From CAZOWL01 sp964583605 (lineage in GTDB: Bacteria > Pseudomonadota > Gammaproteobacteria > Chromatiales > Chromatiaceae): a DNA stretch of 16,850 bases. The stretch covers positions 1 to 16,850 of the forward strand of contig CAZOWL010000092.1 of the NCBI GenBank assembly GCA_964583605.1. Direction: 5' to 3'. Shown piece by piece: positions 14,514 through 16,850 of the stretch; the first letter of the stretch is position 1, and each line of letters starts with the position of its first letter. The position numbers and the translations under genes are program-made. A model generated the notes under the pieces. That model was not told where the DNA came from. It worked only from the letters and a program-made list of their open reading frames with translations, and made no database searches.

Positions 14514-15293
14514 ATGAGCTTTAGGGTCGTCATACCCGCGCGTCACGGCTCGAGCCGGCTCCCGGGCAAACCTCTGGTTAGGCTCGTCGGCAAGTCGCTC
14601 GTGCAGCACGTCTATGAGCGGGCGAGGGAGAGTGCGGCGGCTGAGATCGTCATCGCTACCGACGATGAGCGGATCCTCGATGAGTGTCGTCGCTTCGGTG
14701 CCGACGTCGAGCTGACCAGTCGGCGCCATCGCAGTGGCTCGGACCGTCTCGCCGAGGTGACGCGTATTCGCGGCTGGCCGGACGATGCCCTGGTCGTCAA
14801 TCTCCAAGGGGATGAGCCATGCATCCCCGGCGCCTTGGTCGATCAGGTCGCCGCCAGTCTGAGCGAGCGGCGAGATCTCGGAATGGCCACTCTGGCGCAC
14901 CCCATCACCACACGCGAAGCGCTCGAAGATCCGCACATCGTGAAGGTGGTTACCGATGCGCGTGGGCTCGCAGGTTATTTCTCTCGTGCCCCGATCCCAT
15001 TCGATCGCGAGGGGCTTGCCCGTGGCGAGGCAAGGCTATCGGACAATGTCCCCTTTCTGCGCCACATCGGTCTCTATGCCTATCGCGTCGGGTTCCTGCA
15101 GCGCTTTGTCACCTGGGCGCCCGCGCCGCTGGAGCTCATTGAATCCCTCGAGCAATTGCGGGCACTTTGGCATGGTCACGACATTCATGTGGCGATCGCG
15201 ACAACCGAGCCTGGTCCCGGTGTCGATACGCCTGCCGATCTGGCCAAGGCCTCGAGCTGGCTAGCCGGCCGCCGCAATGGATCAGCCGGATAA
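14514..15293 (+). CDS. kdsB: 3-deoxy-manno-octulosonate cytidylyltransferase
   Basis: KdsB activates Kdo with CTP to CMP-Kdo for addition to lipid A in the cytoplasm. The 259-residue length is close to the family norm. Motifs are IPARHGSSRLPGKPL (7-21), VIATDDERI, SGSDRLAEV and VNLQGDEPCIP, followed by the ATLAHPI, VKVV, YFSRAPIPFDR, HIGLYAYR and SLEQLRALWHG segments. Compared with the common reading, R-H-G-S replaces R-Y-A/G-S, which is seen in some members. The stop codon TAA forms the start of an A-run next to a strong hairpin. It is the last visible gene of the envelope operon. Confidence 0.95.
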   Translation: MSFRVVIPARHGSSRLPGKPLVRLVGKSLVQHVYERARESAAAEIVIATDDERILDECRRFGADVELTSRRHRSGSDRLAEVTRIRGWPDDALVVNLQGDEPCIPGALVDQVAASLSERRDLGMATLAHPITTREALEDPHIVKVVTDARGLAGYFSRAPIPFDREGLARGEARLSDNVPFLRHIGLYAYRVGFLQRFVTWAPAPLELIESLEQLRALWHGHDIHVAIATTEPGPGVDTPADLAKASSWLAGRRNGSAG

Positions 15294-15318
15294 AAAAACC
15301 CCCGCGAGTGAGCGGGGG
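15291..15318 (-). terminator. Intrinsic terminator for leftward transcription
   Basis: CCCCCGC (15299-15305) and GCGGGGG (15312-15318) form a perfect 7-base-pair stem with a 6-base loop. On the minus strand the hairpin is followed directly by seven T residues (15292-15298 read as complement), the classic arrangement. On the plus strand it is followed by CAATCACC, so it should not stop the kdsB operon efficiently. The nearest leftward gene, flgN, ends more than 600 bases away. Confidence 0.75.
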
Positions 15319-15470
15319 CAATCACCACTGAGGAGGTCAGAGAACGCGAAGGGTGGAACGACACGGTTCGCTAAGATGACTTCAAGCAAAATCCGCGCCC
15401 ACTTCTGTCCACGTTGCGCTGTAGTCAGTGGGAGTCAGTGTGCACAAGGGTCTTTATGCATAATCGAACG
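15294..15470 (-). ncRNA. Tentative leftward small RNA ending at the orphan terminator
   Basis: The terminator above has no leftward gene close upstream of it. The adjacent stretch contains further small inverted repeats (CTGA/TCAG around 15328-15340; GAAC/GTTC around 15356-15369) and lacks a convincing protein. A discrete small RNA is one explanation; a long flgMN 3' untranslated region is the other. No clear leftward promoter was found: a TATGCATAA core near 15456 has no good -35 element. The right boundary given is a guess. Confidence 0.2.
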
Positions 15471-15531
15471 ACTAGGCGACGGGCCTAGCCGCCGACTTAT
15501 GTGGCCCCAAACAGTGTGCAGTTGCGCAAAG

Positions 15532-15924
15532 ATGGTGCGCATCTGTGGCTTGGTTGGTGCGCTCGCACTGGTCCTGGGACCAGCTGCGGTCCGTGGCGGA
15601 AGTCAACTGGAGGGTTACGCGCAGACGACGCCCAGCGACGCGGGATGGCTCGTCCTTGAGCGCGACCAGCGGGTCTACCGCGAGCGGGTCGAGCCGCTCG
15701 CGCCCGACGACGCGGCTGACCTACGTCTACTCGAGGAACGCCAGCGAGGAGAGCTGAGGGCCTCGCAACAGGAGGAGCGGTTCAGGAGGCAGGCGCCGAC
15801 GAGGCGAAGCAAGGTAGTCCCAGGGACTGACCTCCGGTCCAGGCAATTGGAACAGCGCGAGTGGGAGCAGTTGCGTCTCAGAGGGCGGATCGAGCGCGAG
15901 AGTCTCGACTATCACCGAAGATGA
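15532..15924 (+). CDS. Predicted exported Arg/Glu-rich hypothetical protein
   Basis: I do not recognise a family. From the ATG at 15532 the product has 130 residues. It begins with a signal-like segment, MVRICGLVGALALVLGPAAVRG, followed by a mature part rich in Arg, Glu and Gln (LRLLEERQRGELRASQQEERFRRQ, RQLEQREWEQLRLRGRIERESLDYHRR) that should be largely helical. The open frame extends upstream to 15277, but the intervening part overlaps the terminator and looks non-coding. An in-frame ATG at 15499 is the other possible start. No clear ribosome binding site is seen. The gene converges on flgN, with 10 bases between the two stops and no terminator there. Its reality rests on the signal peptide and coding bias. 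Confidence 0.55.
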   Translation: MVRICGLVGALALVLGPAAVRGGSQLEGYAQTTPSDAGWLVLERDQRVYRERVEPLAPDDAADLRLLEERQRGELRASQQEERFRRQAPTRRSKVVPGTDLRSRQLEQREWEQLRLRGRIERESLDYHRR

Positions 15925-15934
15925 CCGCTGGGGT

Positions 15935-16420
15935 CTAGGCTTCGCCGAAGAAGAGATTTCGTCTGACGCCGTCCACTCTGCCAGTGGGGTGGTAGCGGGT
16001 ACCAGCGTCCGAGTTGCCGAACAGGATGCGCAGGGCCTCATCGGTCGCCTTGCGACGACGCTCGAGGATCTGGCCATTCGTTTGGTTGTGCGACGCGCAG
16101 TCCCGCATCAGGGCCAGAGCGGAATCGTGCAGCTCATTCGCCTGCTCGCCCGGGTGATCCCGCACACACGAGGCCAGTCCCTCGGCATCGGCGGCGTAGC
16201 CTCCGGCGCGCAGATGCGCGCCGAGCGCGCCGGAGGCCGCGGTCAAGCCAAGAGTCAGGCCCTGTTTCTCGTCGGCGATGCGTAGAAGCCGCTCATGCTC
16301 GCCGGCCGCGAGCGCCTGGGTCTCCTCGGTCAGCCGCTCCCGCAGCTCACTGAGGAGCTCGATGTGTTGGAGAAGGAGCGCCTGCAGGTCAAGAGATTTC
16401 AGTTCGTGAGGGCCGCTCAC
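15935..16420 (-). CDS. flgN: Flagellar export chaperone FlgN
   Basis: FlgN is the cytoplasmic chaperone for the hook-filament junction proteins FlgK and FlgL. The 161-residue product is helical, with a heptad-like N-terminal half (LDLQALLLQHIELLSELRERLTEETQAL). The C-terminal segment NQTNGQILERRRKATDEALRILFG resembles the conserved NQxNG...ALxxL region. The closing residues RYHPTGRVDG match the usual Y-x-x-x-G end. It starts with GTG and overlaps the flgM stop by 4 bases (GTGA), so it is co-transcribed and probably translationally coupled with flgM. No terminator is visible just after its stop. Confidence 0.88.
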   Translation of the reverse strand: MSGPHELKSLDLQALLLQHIELLSELRERLTEETQALAAGEHERLLRIADEKQGLTLGLTAASGALGAHLRAGGYAADAEGLASCVRDHPGEQANELHDSALALMRDCASHNQTNGQILERRRKATDEALRILFGNSDAGTRYHPTGRVDGVRRNLFFGEA

Positions 16421-16746
16421 CGTTCGCCCCCGCCGGAGAACATCCGCTCCTGCGCCAGGAGGCGGTCGGCGAGTCGCTGGGCGTCCACCCGATAGCTGCC
16501 TTCGCTCAACGCGTTTCGGATGACCTCGACTCGGCCCCTGTCGATCTCCGGGAGCTGTGCGAGCTGCGCCTCGGTCTGGCGCATCCTGAGCGCACTGTGG
16601 CTGATTTGAACCTGATCAGTATTCAGCTGGGCGGTGATGCGGCCTTCGCGCGCCTCGCCGTTTTCGTCGGGACTCCGCGAGACGCGCTCGCGCTCTCGCA
16701 GGCCCGGCGCTGGCGCCCCCTTTAGCTGGCCAATCTCAGTAGACAT
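16417..16746 (-). CDS. flgM: Anti-sigma-28 factor FlgM
   Basis: FlgM binds and holds FliA (sigma-28) until the hook is finished, then is exported so that late flagellar genes turn on. The 109-residue product has the family layout. A short disordered N-terminal half begins MSTEIGQLKG. A C-terminal binding region, VEVIRNALSEGSYRVDAQRLADRLLAQERMF, matches the conserved FlgM helices. The ATG at 16746 is preferred over one at 16761 because GAGGA lies 8 bases before it and the protein then starts like other FlgM. A sigma-28-type promoter lies directly upstream, so FlgM and FlgN are made under control of the factor FlgM inhibits. Confidence 0.9.
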   Translation of the reverse strand: MSTEIGQLKGAPAPGLRERERVSRSPDENGEAREGRITAQLNTDQVQISHSALRMRQTEAQLAQLPEIDRGRVEVIRNALSEGSYRVDAQRLADRLLAQERMFSGGGER

Positions 16747-16773
16747 GTTCTTGGTCCTCATCTGTCACAGTGT

Positions 16774-16800
16774 ATATCGGCGGCTCGGCGCAAAGCTTTA
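16774..16800 (-). promoter_or_regulatory. Sigma-28 (FliA) promoter of flgM-flgN
   Basis: On the minus strand TAAAGCTT (16793-16800) and GCCGATAT (16774-16781) are separated by exactly 11 bases. The sigma-28 consensus is TAAAGTTT-N11-GCCGATAA, so 14 of 16 positions match. The flgM start is 27 bases downstream of the -10 element. The first three bases of the -35 element coincide with the last bases of repeat copy 3. Confidence 0.85.
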
Positions 16801-16850
16801 CTATGAAATTCGCGAAGCACGTTCGCTCCCTCGCCCTCTGGGAGAGGGTT
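16798..16850 (-). repeat. Dispersed repeat, copy 3 (runs off the window)
   Basis: Read on the minus strand this copy is identical to copy 2 (8005-8057) at 51 of 53 positions. It includes the CCCTCT-CCC-AGAGGG hairpin and the right end CGCGAATTTCATAGTAA. It is cut by the window edge, so its full length cannot be seen. It lies directly upstream of the flgM promoter in the same orientation as flgM. Confidence 0.85.

Noticed and set aside
15299..15318. Hairpin as the rightward terminator of the kdsB operon
   Set aside because: On the plus strand the stem is followed by CAATCACC with no T-run; the T-tract is only on the minus strand.
15300..15531. N-terminal extension of the small exported protein, or a tRNA-like gene
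   Set aside because: The extended translation overlaps the terminator and lacks coding character, and no cloverleaf or CCA end could be folded by eye on either strand.
15727..16077. Minus-strand open frame between flgN and kdsB as a third flagellar gene
   Set aside because: It overlaps the flgN 3' end in another frame, is low-complexity Ser/Pro/Leu-rich, and shows no homology I can recognise.

Overview
The window is GC-rich, gene-dense bacterial chromosome. The gene order exbB-exbD-msbA-lpxK-Trm112-kdsB, the flgM-flgN pair and a tex homologue point to a motile gammaproteobacterium. A member of the Chromatiales (purple sulfur bacteria and relatives) is my best guess, but that placement is inference from overall protein character and gene order; no photosynthesis or sulfur gene lies in the window.

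Layout, left to right. (1) Positions 1-107 hold a degraded copy of a dispersed repeat. (2) A leftward phosphopantetheinyl transferase-like gene (108-815) diverges from a rightward tex gene (911-3262) across a short promoter region. (3) A propionate-catabolism cluster follows: a GntR/FCD regulator (3351-4067), prpB, prpC and prpD. Its promoter overlaps palindromic ATTGTC(A/G)AC-type sites that are probably the regulator's operators. (4) After a 343-bp non-coding stretch ending in a second repeat copy come two adjacent genes with AIM24 domains. The second gene is a TerD-like/AIM24 fusion whose TerD part lacks the usual acidic calcium-binding loop. (5) A 305-bp gap with two hairpins leads to the envelope operon exbB-exbD-msbA-lpxK-Trm112-kdsB, whose members overlap or nearly touch. 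(6) Just after kdsB is a hairpin whose T-tract lies on the minus strand, so it terminates leftward transcription. (7) Next are a small rightward gene for a predicted exported Arg/Glu-rich protein and, converging on it, the leftward flgM-flgN pair. flgM has a near-consensus sigma-28 promoter that abuts a third repeat copy, and that copy runs off the end of the window.

How the genes work together. prpB, prpC and prpD supply the specific steps of the 2-methylcitrate cycle (propionyl-CoA plus oxaloacetate to pyruvate plus succinate); propionyl-CoA synthetase and an aconitase-type partner are not in the window. The envelope operon joins lipid A 4'-phosphorylation (LpxK), Kdo activation (KdsB) and flipping of lipid A-core (MsbA) to a proton-driven ExbB/ExbD motor pair. 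FlgM and FlgN are the anti-sigma-28 factor and the hook-filament junction chaperone.

The least conventional parts are the AIM24/TerD-AIM24 pair, the 53-bp dispersed repeat that ends at gene starts or promoters, and the orphan leftward terminator after kdsB. No tRNA, rRNA, CRISPR array, insertion sequence or phage gene was seen.
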